Assembly (NCBI RefSeq): GCF_038069655.2
Contig: NZ_CP150951.2
Coordinates: forward strand, 3,312,001-3,376,000
DNA from: Yoonia sp. BS5-3
GTDB lineage: Bacteria; Pseudomonadota; Alphaproteobacteria; Rhodobacterales; Rhodobacteraceae
Direction of reading: 5' to 3'
DNA length: 64,000 bases
The notes below the pieces were generated by a model that did not search any database, was not told where the DNA came from, and saw only the letters and a list, made by a program, of their open reading frames with translations. The stretch's first letter is position 1. Every line of letters begins with the position of its first letter. Positions 28,050 to 38,337 of this stretch are shown here, piece by piece. A program made the translations under genes and the position numbers.

Positions 28050-30029
28050 GTGTCCATTGATCGTACCGACCAAATTGTTCTAGCCACAGCCGTTGAACCG
28101 GGGTTCTTCATAGTTTGGGATGGCGAAAAAATCGCCGAAGTGGCACTCCCCGATAAGCGGAATCAAGTAGGGTACAGCAACGTCTCGAAACGGATGTGGT
28201 GCCTCTCATCAAGTGAGATTTGCCTGTATGATAGCGACTCGGGTCGTAAACTCGAAACGACCCCGTTTGATTCCATAGCTCCCTTTTGGGAAAGACGTAT
28301 CCAAGCCACCCACACCCATCTTTTTGCGGTAAGGCAAATCAGCGCCCATGCCTGCGAGATGCTGGTGATCTCGATTGAAAATGGCGAGGTATTGCAGCGT
28401 ATTGAAGGTCTTCCAAACCTTTGCCATCCCGCCGTCAAGAACGCCCCACTGGCCGTGCCAGTAACACCGAGTGGCAACCACCTTTTCGCAGCTATCGAAA
28501 GCGATGACACGCATCGATCCAGCGTTCTGGTCTCGGTTGATCCGACAATGGGCACTTTCAGCGTTGATCGGTTAGATACAAAGGGCCTGCCTGAGCCTGA
28601 ATATATGTTAGGGTTTTCAACACCAAGCCCCGATGGGCGGTACTGGCTTCGGGCGCATGGCGGCCCCTTGCAAGAAAAACAACCCACACGGCGACAATGG
28701 CTGCGCCGTATCCCCGACGGGCCCAAAACATACGAGTTTGAAATCCAGCTTTGGCAGTCAGAACCCCTGCGTTTTCTGCGTACTTTGACTGTTAATCGGC
28801 TTCGCATAGATGAAATTACGGGATTGATAGGTAGGATTAGCAACGTGTATCGCGAGGACGCAAATCTTATCGCCTATAAGGCCATGATTGATATGATCGT
28901 CGCAAAGTCCCAACGCTACAAGGATCATTTCTCAAGCGGGATGCCGGTGTCTGATCTGCAAGGGACGTTAGACGAAGCCGATTTATCGTCACGGCTAGAG
29001 TATGATTGGTCGCAGCTTTCAGATACTGTATGGGATCGTAGTATCACACGTTTAATGTCGACGCTGCTGGCAGTCAGCAGCGAAAATCGATGGACCCAAG
29101 ATGGTCGCGCAATCTGGATCAGCAACGCCTTACATTTCATCTGCGTCGGCGTCGACGGAAAGACGAGTTACCGTTTTCAACGCCCGAGACGAAGTAGCGA
29201 TTTAAAACTTTTTCCAGGCAAAGATCGCCAAGCTGAACTCATCGGTTTCAATGTGGCCTGGCCGCTGGATGGTAATCCTGTTGCCGATGGCCTTGATCAC
29301 CAGTCGTTAGAATTAACAGCCGTAGAACGGCAGGATGAGCGCGCAGCGTACCGGGAGCAATTGAAAAAGCGACGCGCCCATGCCTCGCGCCTGCGTGTTG
29401 ATTGGGGGGCGCAACAAAAACCAGAAGCAGCACTACGCAACATGGCCCAAGCCTTTCGCGACGGGGCGATGCGCGAGGCTGTCGAGACATTTGACATCGA
29501 CTATCGTCGCAATGGAAAAGGCGTCGCCGCGGCAAAATTCTGGTCGGACGTTCAGAAAGAAGGTGCGACCATCGTTCCCGCCTTACAAGATGCAATCGCA
29601 AGTTTTCTTGATGCGGCCCCTCGGGACAGATTTTACAAGTCTGGAAACGATGATCATGGTGAAAGCACGTTAGACGACGCGGTCGTCTGCCTTGCGTGTC
29701 TGGATGTTACGGCCATTGATACGCTTGTTCTACGATATGCCAGTCATTTCGACGGCTCCCATCACCAGTCGTTCTTTGGTAAAATCATGCCCAATGCTCT
29801 GAAAACGCATGGCTGGACAAAGGAAATGATGCGCCTGGGTATTTGGGCCGTTTTCGTTGATCGCGGCATTGCCGACGAACCAGAAACCTATTGGAACGAG
29901 GGCGGCCTAAAAGCTGCACTTCAAGACCACTATAGCGAAGATGAGACGCTTCGTATTGCCAAAGAGCTTATCCACAGGGACAGATGGCCGAGCGCGTCTG
30001 ATGAATTGATAAAAAAGCTCAGAGACTGA
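28050..30029 (+). CDS. Unrecognised large protein with a propeller-like N-terminal half
   Basis: 659 residues from GTG 28050, chosen because GGAGG (28038-28042) is 7 bases upstream; the ATG at 28044 is too close to it, and the frame is open back to TTG 27996. I recognise no family. The first half has repeated beta patterns resembling WD/YVTN blades (FFIVWDGEKIAEVALP, MLVISIENGEVLQRIEG, VLVSVDPTMGTFSVDRLD, TPSPDGRYWLRAHGG). The second half (about 440-659) is charged and helical. No signal peptide or membrane helix is seen, so it is probably cytoplasmic. Composition looks AT-richer than its neighbours, suggesting transfer (inference). It follows a terminator and is probably monocistronic. Confidence 0.7.
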   Translation: MSIDRTDQIVLATAVEPGFFIVWDGEKIAEVALPDKRNQVGYSNVSKRMWCLSSSEICLYDSDSGRKLETTPFDSIAPFWERRIQATHTHLFAVRQISAHACEMLVISIENGEVLQRIEGLPNLCHPAVKNAPLAVPVTPSGNHLFAAIESDDTHRSSVLVSVDPTMGTFSVDRLDTKGLPEPEYMLGFSTPSPDGRYWLRAHGGPLQEKQPTRRQWLRRIPDGPKTYEFEIQLWQSEPLRFLRTLTVNRLRIDEITGLIGRISNVYREDANLIAYKAMIDMIVAKSQRYKDHFSSGMPVSDLQGTLDEADLSSRLEYDWSQLSDTVWDRSITRLMSTLLAVSSENRWTQDGRAIWISNALHFICVGVDGKTSYRFQRPRRSSDLKLFPGKDRQAELIGFNVAWPLDGNPVADGLDHQSLELTAVERQDERAAYREQLKKRRAHASRLRVDWGAQQKPEAALRNMAQAFRDGAMREAVETFDIDYRRNGKGVAAAKFWSDVQKEGATIVPALQDAIASFLDAAPRDRFYKSGNDDHGESTLDDAVVCLACLDVTAIDTLVLRYASHFDGSHHQSFFGKIMPNALKTHGWTKEMMRLGIWAVFVDRGIADEPETYWNEGGLKAALQDHYSEDETLRIAKELIHRDRWPSASDELIKKLRD

Positions 30030-30120
30030 TGATGCAGGGTCAAACACAGGTTTGTATCGGATTCGGATCATTGACCGAACGATCAAACGCCAAAGGGCCT
30101 ATTTTGGCACAGGCAGTGCC

Positions 30121-31245
30121 CTACTCCGCATTCGCTGCGTCCCGCCCCTTACCGGACATGTCTTGCGCCAGCGTCGCAGCCATGAACCCATCTAGATCAC
30201 CGTCAAGCACACCTTTGGTGTCAGACGTTGTGTAGCTGGTCCGCAGGTCTTTGACCTGCTGATAAGGCTGCAACACATAGGACCGGATTTGGTTCCCCCA
30301 GCCCGCATCCCCCGCGCTTTCATGCACTTCGTTCACAAGGGCCGAGCGTTTGTCCAACTCCATCTGATAAAGCTGCGATTTCAGGGCCTTCATGGCGATA
30401 TCCCGGTTCTGGTGCTGGGACTTTTCGGAACTGGTCACAACGATCCCGGTGGGGTGGTGCGTGATCCGCACAGCCGAATCGGTTGTGTTGACGTGCTGGC
30501 CGCCTGCCCCCGAGGAACGGTAGGTATCGATACGGATATCGGCAGGGTTCACCTCAATTTCGATATTGTCATCCACCACCGGGTAGACCTTGACCGACGT
30601 AAATGAGGTATGCCGCTTGGCCGCGCTATCAAAAGGCGAAATACGCACCAAGCGGTGTACGCCGCTTTCGGATTTCAGCCAACCATAGGCGTTATGGCCG
30701 CTGATCTTGTATGATGCCGATTTGATGCCCGCTTCATCCCCGGCCTGTTCGGATTGCAATTCAACTTTGTAGCCCTTGCGCTCAGCCCAGCGGACATACA
30801 TCCGCGCCAGCATATTCGCCCAATCACAGCTTTCGGTGCCGCCCGCGCCGGCGTTGATATCAAGGAAAGTGTCATTGGCATCCGCCTCGCCGTCCAGCAA
30901 TGCCTCAAGCTCTTTCTGGGCGGCTTTTTCCTTGAGCGCGGCAAGCGCCTCTTCCGCCTCGGTGACGACTTCGGCATCGTCTTCCATTTCGCCCAGTTCG
31001 ATCAGATCGGTATTGTCTGTCAGCTCTTGTTGAATGCTGTCGTAATTCGACATCGCATCGACCAAAAGCTGGCGGTCACGCATCAGTTTCTGTGCCGCTT
31101 CGGGATCATCCCACAGGGTTGGATCCTCAACCCGCGCATTGAATTCCTCAAGCCGGTGCGGCGCGGTTTCCCGGTCCATCCGCTGTGCAAGCAGGTTCAA
31201 CGATTTCTCAATCGCATCCACGATATTCTGGGTCTCTGCGCGCAT
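30121..31245 (-). CDS. prfB: Peptide chain release factor 2
   Basis: A 374-residue protein. The GGQ loop SSGAGGQHVNTTDSAVRITH triggers peptide release, and the SPF anticodon-like tripeptide (RISPFDSAAKRHTSF) reads UGA/UAA. The reading frame is continuous from MRAETQNIVDAIEKSL, so the autoregulatory +1 frameshift found in many bacterial prfB genes is absent. It follows the PBP1A gene by 68 bases on the same strand. Confidence 0.97.
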   Translation of the reverse strand: MRAETQNIVDAIEKSLNLLAQRMDRETAPHRLEEFNARVEDPTLWDDPEAAQKLMRDRQLLVDAMSNYDSIQQELTDNTDLIELGEMEDDAEVVTEAEEALAALKEKAAQKELEALLDGEADANDTFLDINAGAGGTESCDWANMLARMYVRWAERKGYKVELQSEQAGDEAGIKSASYKISGHNAYGWLKSESGVHRLVRISPFDSAAKRHTSFTSVKVYPVVDDNIEIEVNPADIRIDTYRSSGAGGQHVNTTDSAVRITHHPTGIVVTSSEKSQHQNRDIAMKALKSQLYQMELDKRSALVNEVHESAGDAGWGNQIRSYVLQPYQQVKDLRTSYTTSDTKGVLDGDLDGFMAATLAQDMSGKGRDAANAE

Positions 31246-31313
31246 TTGGCACCTATTGGGGTCGCTTGGATTGTCAGGAGGTCTTACAGCGCAGCGCGCA
31301 TGGCGACAAGCGG

Positions 31314-33890
31314 TCAGTAAAGACCGCCTGTCGACAGTGTTCCAAAGGTGGCCTTGGGCCCTACTGTGGCTGTTTCACCGGTCGATGTTGTGACCTGCCG
31401 ACCCGCCTGCTGCGCCTCATCAAAAAGCGGCAGATCAGCCGACATCGCAAAGCCGCCGTCAAACATGATGCCGAAAAGCGGCTCTTCGCCCGGGCGGAAA
31501 CATTCGGCAATCACGTTGTCGCCCGATGCCTCTGGCGGCAGACGCGCGCCGCTGAAACGGTCGATTTTGATAAACTGGCAGGACTCTGGCACTTCGAAAG
31601 GCCCTGCCCCGTAACGGTCAATGGCTTCGGCCATAAACCGGTTAAAGACCGGCCCGCAATTGCCGCCGCCCGATGCACCACGGCCCAGGCTGCGCGGCGT
31701 ATCATATCCGATATAGCACCCGGCCACGATGTTCGACGAGAAGCCAACAAACCAAACATCTTTCGCGTCATTTGTGGTGCCGGTCTTACCTGCGATCGGC
31801 ACTGGCAGGTTCACCGTGCTCGCGGCTGTTCCGCGATCAACCACACCTTTCATCATCGATGTCAGCTGATAAGCGGTGATTTCATTCATCACCCGCACGC
31901 GGTTAGACACAACGCGCGGCGCTTCGCCCTCAGCCAACACATAGCCTTCGCAATTCACGCAGTTGCGCTGATCATGCCGATACACAGTGTTGCCGTAGCG
32001 GTCTTGCACCCGGTCGACCAATGTCGGTTCAACCCGTTCGCCCCCATTGGCGAACATCGCATAGGCCGCCACCATTTTGAAAAGGGTTGTTTCGTCTGAT
32101 CCAAGCGAGGCCGCCAGAACCCGGTTCATATCCTGATAGACCCCGAACCGTTCCGCATAGAGACCCACCGTATCAATCCCAATTTCCTGCGCCAGACGGA
32201 TGGTCATCAGGTTCCGCGACCGTTCAATCCCGGTGCGCAATGGGGTCGGCCCATAAAACTGGTTTGAGGCGTTGCGCGGCCGCCAGATCCCATCGCCTGT
32301 ATTGATCGCAATCGGCGCATCGACAACGATGGTTGCAGGCGAATAGCCGCTATCCAACGCTGCTGCATAAACAAATGGTTTAAAGGATGAGCCAGGCTGC
32401 CGCTGCGCTTGCGTCGCCCGATTAAACACGGAATGCTGATAGCTAAAGCCACCCTGCATCGCGATAACGCGGCCTGTATTGACGTCCATCGCCATAAAGC
32501 CGCCCTGAACTTCAGGCACCTGGCGCAGCGACCAGCGTTGGAAATTTCCATCGCCATCAGTCAGGCGGCGCACAAAGACCACATCGCCCGGGGTGTAATT
32601 GTCGAAGAAGTCACCAATGAGCCACCGGATATCAGCGCGCGGAACCACAAAAGGCTCAGCGTCGCTCTCAACAACGTCCTCAATCCCGATGGTCAACGTG
32701 TTTTCGGCAACATCACGAATAACCGCAGGATACCAGCGGCCGCCCAAATCGATGTCGCGCGGAACATTGACCGCAGCCAGGGCCGCGCGCCAGTCGGCTT
32801 CATTTGCCAGCGCCTCTTCGGGGATGGTTTGGCCGGTACCGCGCCATTCGCCCTGCTCGCGGTCATAATCCTCTAATGCGGTCTGTAGCGAATGCCGGGC
32901 AATGATTTGCAATTCAGGATCAACCGTTGCGCGGATCGAAAGACCACCAGAGAAGAACTCCTCTTCCCCGAAGTTCTGGCTCAGCTGACGGCGGATTTCA
33001 TCAGTAAAGTAGTCCCGATCCGGCAGGCTGTTGCGGAAACTGTCGTAATCGCCGCCCTGCACGGATAAAAGCGGCGCTTCGCGTTCAGCATCATAGGTGG
33101 CCTGGTCGATATAGCCGTTTTCAAACATCTCGCGCAGCGTGTTGTTACGCCAGAAAATCGCGGCATCGCGGTCATCAACAGGGTGACGGTTGCTAGGTGC
33201 TTTTGGCAGTGACGCAAGATAGGCCGCTTCACCCGGCGACAAATCGGTCAGCGGTTTGTTAAAATAGGTCAGTGCCGCAGCGGTCACACCATAGCTGTTT
33301 TCGCCCAGGAAAATCTCGTTCAGATAAAGCTCAAGGATACGTTCTTTGGGCATCGCCCCTTCGATCCGGGCAGCGAGAATGATCTCTCTGATCTTGCGCT
33401 CAGCCGTCCGCGATCCGTCAAGCAGGAAGTTCTTCATCACCTGTTGGGTAATGGTCGACGCACCGCGCAAGTTTTCACCCCGCGACTGCACCGCATCGAT
33501 GAACGCAGACACCATACCGACCGGGTCATAGCCCGCATGTTCGTAGAAATTCTTGTCCTCTGCCGAGATAAAGGCCTGTTTGACGATGTCCGGGATTTCT
33601 TCGGCAGGTGTGAACAGCCGCCGTTCAATCGCAAATTCGTCAATGATCTGCCCCTCGCCAGAATAGATCCGGCTGATCGTCTTGGGGGTATATTGCGACA
33701 GGGTCTCATAGCTGGGCAAATCCCGCCCATAGACATACAAAACGCCGCCAATAACGAAGACGCCCATGAACATGCCAAGGGTCACCAGCGTAAAAAGCCC
33801 GCCGAAAAACGAAAGAAGAAAGCGCAGCAAGGTATCGATCCATCCTGAAATTGCTAGGCCGGTTATACGCTGTGCCGGGCCAATGGTCAA
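31314..33890 (-). CDS. mrcA: Penicillin-binding protein 1A (bifunctional transglycosylase/transpeptidase)
   Basis: 858 residues as drawn from TTG 33890; a start at TTG 33830, placing LLRFLLSFFGG at the N-terminus, is as likely. One membrane helix precedes the GT51 domain (ISAEDKNFYEHAGYDP, GASTITQQVMKNFLL, KIREIILAARIE, ELYLNEIFLG). The transpeptidase domain has the active-site SSFK (PGSSFKPFVYAAAL), SRN and KTGTTNDAKD motifs. It polymerises glycan strands and crosslinks peptides at the outer face of the inner membrane. Upstream on the same strand are the amidase and aminotransferase genes. Confidence 0.96.
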   Translation of the reverse strand: MTIGPAQRITGLAISGWIDTLLRFLLSFFGGLFTLVTLGMFMGVFVIGGVLYVYGRDLPSYETLSQYTPKTISRIYSGEGQIIDEFAIERRLFTPAEEIPDIVKQAFISAEDKNFYEHAGYDPVGMVSAFIDAVQSRGENLRGASTITQQVMKNFLLDGSRTAERKIREIILAARIEGAMPKERILELYLNEIFLGENSYGVTAAALTYFNKPLTDLSPGEAAYLASLPKAPSNRHPVDDRDAAIFWRNNTLREMFENGYIDQATYDAEREAPLLSVQGGDYDSFRNSLPDRDYFTDEIRRQLSQNFGEEEFFSGGLSIRATVDPELQIIARHSLQTALEDYDREQGEWRGTGQTIPEEALANEADWRAALAAVNVPRDIDLGGRWYPAVIRDVAENTLTIGIEDVVESDAEPFVVPRADIRWLIGDFFDNYTPGDVVFVRRLTDGDGNFQRWSLRQVPEVQGGFMAMDVNTGRVIAMQGGFSYQHSVFNRATQAQRQPGSSFKPFVYAAALDSGYSPATIVVDAPIAINTGDGIWRPRNASNQFYGPTPLRTGIERSRNLMTIRLAQEIGIDTVGLYAERFGVYQDMNRVLAASLGSDETTLFKMVAAYAMFANGGERVEPTLVDRVQDRYGNTVYRHDQRNCVNCEGYVLAEGEAPRVVSNRVRVMNEITAYQLTSMMKGVVDRGTAASTVNLPVPIAGKTGTTNDAKDVWFVGFSSNIVAGCYIGYDTPRSLGRGASGGGNCGPVFNRFMAEAIDRYGAGPFEVPESCQFIKIDRFSGARLPPEASGDNVIAECFRPGEEPLFGIMFDGGFAMSADLPLFDEAQQAGRQVTTSTGETATVGPKATFGTLSTGGLY

Positions 33891-33963
33891 AAGGCGTCAT
33901 GGTGTTTTTATCGGCGTTGGGCCGTAAAGCGCTTCACTTTTGAATGATACAGCTAGCCCCGGC

Positions 33964-35109
33964 CTAACGGGCGTGTGCGATCACGGCGGCCGCAATGGCA
34001 CGCGCAATCCGTGCCCGCCCTTCGGCACTGGTCAACACGGCGCGATCCTGTGCGCTGGACAGAAACCCCACCTCGATCAAAACGCTGGGAAAATCGGCGG
34101 CCGAAAGGACCGCAAACGCCCCTTCCCGGCGCGGACGGGAATTCATACGCACACCCTCAGAGGTCATGGCCCGTACCAGCATATCAGCAAAGCGCTGGCC
34201 CGCCGGGCCCGTTTCAGCCCGCGCCAGGTCCATCAATGCGGTCGCCACGCGGTCGCCTTGCGCATCCAAATCGACGCCCGATAGCAAATCGTCCCGTTCA
34301 TGCCGTTCCACCAATTGCGCCGCCGCCCGATCCTGAGAATCGGTAGCAAGCGTATAGATGGACGCCCCCGTTGCCGCATCCTCTGCCAATGCATCCGCAT
34401 GAAGCGAAATGAACAGATCGGCCTTCGCCGCGCGGGCGATACTCATCCGGGTGAAAAGCGGCACAAAAACATCGCGGTCCCGTGTCAGAACCACCTTGAT
34501 CCCCGCAACGCCTTGCAAAAGCTCGGCTACCTCATTGGCAAAGGTCAACATCAGATCGGCTTCATTGATGCCGCTACGCTCGGCCCCCGGATCAATGCCG
34601 CCATGGCCAGGATCAAGCACAACGACAAAATCATGCGCAACGTGCCGATCCCGTTCTGGCACTTGCGTAGGTGCAATTGCCCCTGCAGCGTCTGGCGCGC
34701 CCGCAGCAGCCGCGAACTCAGCAGGCGACGCGCGTTTCAGTACGATGTTTAGGTCTGCACCTTCAGGGCTGCGCTGCATCCCTGCCTTATCGACCAACAG
34801 TGGCTCGGACAGATCGATCACCATCCGGGACCAGCCAGGCTGGAACGGACCAAACCGCAGAGCTGTCGCGCGATCGCCGCTCAGAATATCCGACAGGTCC
34901 AGGTTTTCAGCGTCCAGCCCTTCGAAATCGATGACCAACCGACGCGGCGCATCCAGCGTAAAGATGCGGTATGGCACGATATCGGAGAGGCCAAGTTCGA
35001 TTTCCAGACGCCACCAACCGTCTTGAATGCGACTGCGATCAGGATCGACAAAGGCCTGCGCAACCGCATGTGACCCCAGACAGATCAAAAGGCAAAGCCA
35101 CCGGATCAA
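33964..35109 (-). CDS. amiC: N-acetylmuramoyl-L-alanine amidase with AMIN domain
   Basis: A 381-residue exported protein with signal peptide MIRWLCLLICLGSHAVAQA. An AMIN domain (about 25-130) targets septal peptidoglycan. The Amidase_3 domain (about 165-380) contains the zinc ligands in VVLDPGHGGIDPG, the Glu of GINEADL, FISLHADA, and the catalytic Glu in VLIEVGFLSS. It splits daughter cells by removing stem peptides. It starts inside the stop of the aminotransferase gene (4-base overlap); PBP1A follows after 73 bases. Confidence 0.94.
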   Translation of the reverse strand: MIRWLCLLICLGSHAVAQAFVDPDRSRIQDGWWRLEIELGLSDIVPYRIFTLDAPRRLVIDFEGLDAENLDLSDILSGDRATALRFGPFQPGWSRMVIDLSEPLLVDKAGMQRSPEGADLNIVLKRASPAEFAAAAGAPDAAGAIAPTQVPERDRHVAHDFVVVLDPGHGGIDPGAERSGINEADLMLTFANEVAELLQGVAGIKVVLTRDRDVFVPLFTRMSIARAAKADLFISLHADALAEDAATGASIYTLATDSQDRAAAQLVERHERDDLLSGVDLDAQGDRVATALMDLARAETGPAGQRFADMLVRAMTSEGVRMNSRPRREGAFAVLSAADFPSVLIEVGFLSSAQDRAVLTSAEGRARIARAIAAAVIAHAR

Positions 35110-36251
35110 GCGCCCCGCCCTTTCATAAAGCGGGCCAGGCGGTCCAGACCTTCAACGATATCCGCTGTCCCGCGTGCATAGGAAAAACGCAGCCAATGCT
35201 GCCCACGTGCAGCATCAAAATCAAGTCCGGGCGTGACGGCCACCCCCGCCTTTTCAAGGATTTCGGCCGAAAAGGCCAAAGCATCATGCGTATGGTCTGA
35301 GACATCGACATAAACATAAAACGCCCCATCAGGCGGCGCGAAACGGTCAAAGCCTGCAGCTTTCAGCCCCGCGATCATCAGACCACGATTAGCTGCGTAA
35401 ACGGCTTTGTTCGCCTCCAGCTCATCGGTGCAATCCATCGCATGCAAGGCCAGACGCTGCGCGGCATGTGGCGCACAAATGAACATGTTTTGCGCCAGAC
35501 GTTCGACCAGACGCACATGATCATCAGGAATAATCATCCAACCGACACGCCAGCCGGTCATGGAAAAGTACTTTGAGAACGAATTGATGACATAGACATC
35601 ATCCGTGACCTCAAGCGCTGTCACCGGTTTTATGTCGTAATCAATCCCATGGTATATCTCGTCAGAGATCAACGCGGCATCACCCGCCGCGCACGCATCG
35701 CTCAGCGCCTTCAGATCGCCGCGATCCAGCATGGTCCCTGTCGGATTGGCTGGTGATGCAACCAGCAATCCGGCCAAATCGTGATCTGCAACATCACTGG
35801 GCAGCGGCTGAAAGCGCTGCGCGTAGGTGGTCGGGATATCGACGGGGGTTAGCCCAACAGCCTTTAAGATTTGGCGGTAAGACGGGTAGCAAGGCGTGCC
35901 CATGCCGACACGCGCGCCATTGTCGAACAGCGCAGAGAAGGCCAGCAGAAACGCGCCCGACGCGCCACTGGTGACAACCACACGGGCAGGATCAAGATCA
36001 ACGCCATACCAATCCGCATAATGGCGTGCGATCCGCGCGCGCAGTGCGGGCAGGCCCAGACCAACCGTATAACCCAGCGGGTCTTGCATATCCGCCACCA
36101 GCTTGGCCTTCGCGACTTCGGGCGCGCCGGTGCCGGGCTGTCCGACCTCCATGTGGATGATGTGGCGGCCCTGATCTTCGGCTTTGCGCGCGGCTTCCAT
36201 CACATCCATGACGATAAAGGGATCGACGTCGCCCCGCTTTGAATGTCGCAT
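35106..36251 (-). CDS. PLP-dependent aminotransferase, class I/II
   Basis: A 381-residue fold-type I aminotransferase. The pyridoxal phosphate Lys sits in VINSFSKYFSMTGWRVGWM. VASPANPTGTMLDRGDL and LISDEIYHGIDYD are the cofactor-binding Asn and Asp/Tyr segments, and LRFSYARG contains the carboxylate-binding Arg. The substrate cannot be told; the family includes aspartate and aromatic aminotransferases. It overlaps the amidase gene by 4 bases and is divergent from the DsbA-like gene. Confidence 0.9.
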   Translation of the reverse strand: MRHSKRGDVDPFIVMDVMEAARKAEDQGRHIIHMEVGQPGTGAPEVAKAKLVADMQDPLGYTVGLGLPALRARIARHYADWYGVDLDPARVVVTSGASGAFLLAFSALFDNGARVGMGTPCYPSYRQILKAVGLTPVDIPTTYAQRFQPLPSDVADHDLAGLLVASPANPTGTMLDRGDLKALSDACAAGDAALISDEIYHGIDYDIKPVTALEVTDDVYVINSFSKYFSMTGWRVGWMIIPDDHVRLVERLAQNMFICAPHAAQRLALHAMDCTDELEANKAVYAANRGLMIAGLKAAGFDRFAPPDGAFYVYVDVSDHTHDALAFSAEILEKAGVAVTPGLDFDAARGQHWLRFSYARGTADIVEGLDRLARFMKGRGA

Positions 36252-36371
36252 TTGCCCGGCCTCGCTGTTTTGGCGACTATGTGCCCTTCACCGCCATGTG
36301 ACGTCAATGCATCTTGGCAAAACCGCGGTGATATGGTCTGTAGCCCGCGTGCACAGAATATGAGATCCGTC

Positions 36372-37121
36372 ATGACAATTCGCCTTGCCCTGCCCGTTTG
36401 CCTTGCCCTTGCAGCACCGGCGCAAGCCTTTGACATGGACGCAATGACCCCAGAAGAAAGGGCCGCTTTCCAGGCTGAGGTGCGGACCTACCTGCTTGAA
36501 AACCCTGAGGTTATCCGCGACGCGATCGGTGTTTTGCAGCTGCGTGAACGGCAGGCTGAAATCCTACGCGATCAACAGCTGGCCCGGGCGAATGCCGACG
36601 CATTGTTTAACGACGCGCATTCCTTTGTTGGCGGAAACCCTGACGGCGACATCACCATTGTCGAGTTCATGGATTACCGCTGCGGCTATTGTAAACGGGC
36701 CTTTCCAGAGGTCGAAGCACTGCTCGGGGAAGATACGAATATCCGCTTTGTCGTCAAAGAGCTCCCAATCTTAGGTGAACCTTCGCTGCTTGCATCGCGT
36801 TACGCTGTCGCAACCAAGATTGTTGCGGGCGACGCCGCCTATAAAGACATCCACGACACGCTGATGGAATTTGATGGTGAGATCACACCTGCGGCCCTCA
36901 CCCGCCTCAGCGAGGCTTTCGTGCTGGATCATGCGGCGATCACCGCGGCCATGGACAGCGATGAAGTCACAGATGTGCTGGTCCAGAACCGTGCATTGGC
37001 CGACCAGTTGCAGATCACTGGCACGCCCGCATTCGTTGTGGGTGATCAAATGGTCCGCGGTTTCATCCCCGCAGACCAGATGCTGCTGATCGTCGCCGAT
37101 TTGCGCGGCCAAAGCGAATAG
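36372..37121 (+). CDS. DsbA-family periplasmic thiol oxidoreductase
   Basis: A 249-residue protein from ATG 36372; an ATG at 36360 is also possible. The signal peptide is MTIRLALPVCLALAAPAQA. An N-terminal helical extension resembles the Com1/ScsC-like group (PEERAAFQAEVRTYLLENPEVIRDAI). The thioredoxin fold has the CGYC active site (Cys104 and Cys107) and the cis-Pro loop TGTPAFVVGDQ. It introduces or isomerises disulfides in the periplasm. It converges on ispG with a 12-base gap. Confidence 0.92.
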   Translation: MTIRLALPVCLALAAPAQAFDMDAMTPEERAAFQAEVRTYLLENPEVIRDAIGVLQLRERQAEILRDQQLARANADALFNDAHSFVGGNPDGDITIVEFMDYRCGYCKRAFPEVEALLGEDTNIRFVVKELPILGEPSLLASRYAVATKIVAGDAAYKDIHDTLMEFDGEITPAALTRLSEAFVLDHAAITAAMDSDEVTDVLVQNRALADQLQITGTPAFVVGDQMVRGFIPADQMLLIVADLRGQSE

Positions 37122-37133
37122 GCAATCACGGAT

Positions 37134-38258
37134 CTACTCAGCCGCGACAGCCTTTTCAGCATCCAGTTCCGCCGCTTTCTTTTCAACCTGTTCGACGATG
37201 TGATCAATCATTTCGTCGTTGTTCTGCTTATGACTTTGCTTGCCCGCCAGATAGACCATGCCAGAACCGGCGCCGCCCCCGGTAAAGCCGACATCGGTCA
37301 TCAAGGCCTCACCCGGCCCATTGACCACACAGCCAATAATCGACAGGGACATGGGCGTTTTGATATGCTCAAGGCGCTTTTCAAGGGCCTCAACCGTTTT
37401 AATGACGTCAAAGCCCTGACGCGCGCATGACGGGCAAGAAATGATGTTCACACCGCGATGGCGCAGGCCCAGAGATTTCAAAATCTCATACCCGACTTTC
37501 ACCTCTTCGACCGGATCGGCAGACAGCGATACGCGGATCGTATCGCCGATACCCATCCATAGAAGATTACCCAGACCAATCGCGGACTTGATGGTGCCAG
37601 ACATCAACCCGCCCGCCTCAGTAATCCCAAGATGGATCGGCGCATCTGTGGCTTCGGCAAGTTGCTGATAGGCCGCCGCCGCCATAAACACATCGGACGC
37701 TTTGCAAGAGATTTTGAATTCGTGAAAATCGTTGTCCTGCAATATCTTAATATGATCCAGCCCGCTTTCGACCATCGCATCGGGGCAAGGCTCACCATAT
37801 TTATCAAGCAGGTGTTTTTCGAGCGATCCGGCGTTCACCCCAATCCGAATGGAACAATTGTAATCGCGGGCGGCTTTGATCACCTCTTTGACGCGGGTCT
37901 CATCGCCAATATTCCCCGGATTGATCCGCAAACAGGCCGCACCAGCCTCGGCCGCCTCGATCCCGCGCTTATAGTGAAAATGGATATCCGCAACGATGGG
38001 GACAGATACCTCGGGGATAATGTCCTTCAATGCAGCGCTGGAGGCCTGATCTGGCACCGAAACGCGGACGATATCGGCGCCGGCATCAGCGGCAGCATTG
38101 ATCTGTGCGATGGTCGCTTTGACATCTGTGGTCAATGTGTTGGTCATGGTCTGCACCGTAATCGGCGCATCGCCCCCGACTGGCACGGGACCGACCATAA
38201 TCTGACGGGATTTTCGGCGGTAAATATTCCGCCATGGGCGGATATGGTTCATCGACAT
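37134..38258 (-). CDS. ispG: 4-hydroxy-3-methylbut-2-en-1-yl diphosphate synthase (flavodoxin)
   Basis: 374 residues from ATG 38258 ([20 protein letters not shown]); the frame is open to 38321, but the usual family length supports this start. The 4Fe-4S ligands are in [12 protein letters not shown] and [27 protein letters not shown] and the TIM-barrel segments match IspG. It makes HMBPP from MEcPP in the MEP isoprenoid pathway. It lies downstream of rodZ, an order common in Proteobacteria. Confidence 0.97.
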   Translation of the reverse strand: MSMNHIRPWRNIYRRKSRQIMVGPVPVGGDAPITVQTMTNTLTTDVKATIAQINAAADAGADIVRVSVPDQASSAALKDIIPEVSVPIVADIHFHYKRGIEAAEAGAACLRINPGNIGDETRVKEVIKAARDYNCSIRIGVNAGSLEKHLLDKYGEPCPDAMVESGLDHIKILQDNDFHEFKISCKASDVFMAAAAYQQLAEATDAPIHLGITEAGGLMSGTIKSAIGLGNLLWMGIGDTIRVSLSADPVEEVKVGYEILKSLGLRHRGVNIISCPSCARQGFDVIKTVEALEKRLEHIKTPMSLSIIGCVVNGPGEALMTDVGFTGGGAGSGMVYLAGKQSHKQNNDEMIDHIVEQVEKKAAELDAEKAVAAE

Positions 38259-38337
38259 GGGATGTGCTTTCGCCAAGATGTGCTTTGCGCGTAACCTATG
38301 CAGCAAAGCGGCCTTCGGCAAGACGCACCGCCTGCGG

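Noticed and set aside
30121..31245. Possible programmed frameshift in prfB
   Set aside because: The reading frame is continuous from the usual N-terminus, with no internal UGA stop.
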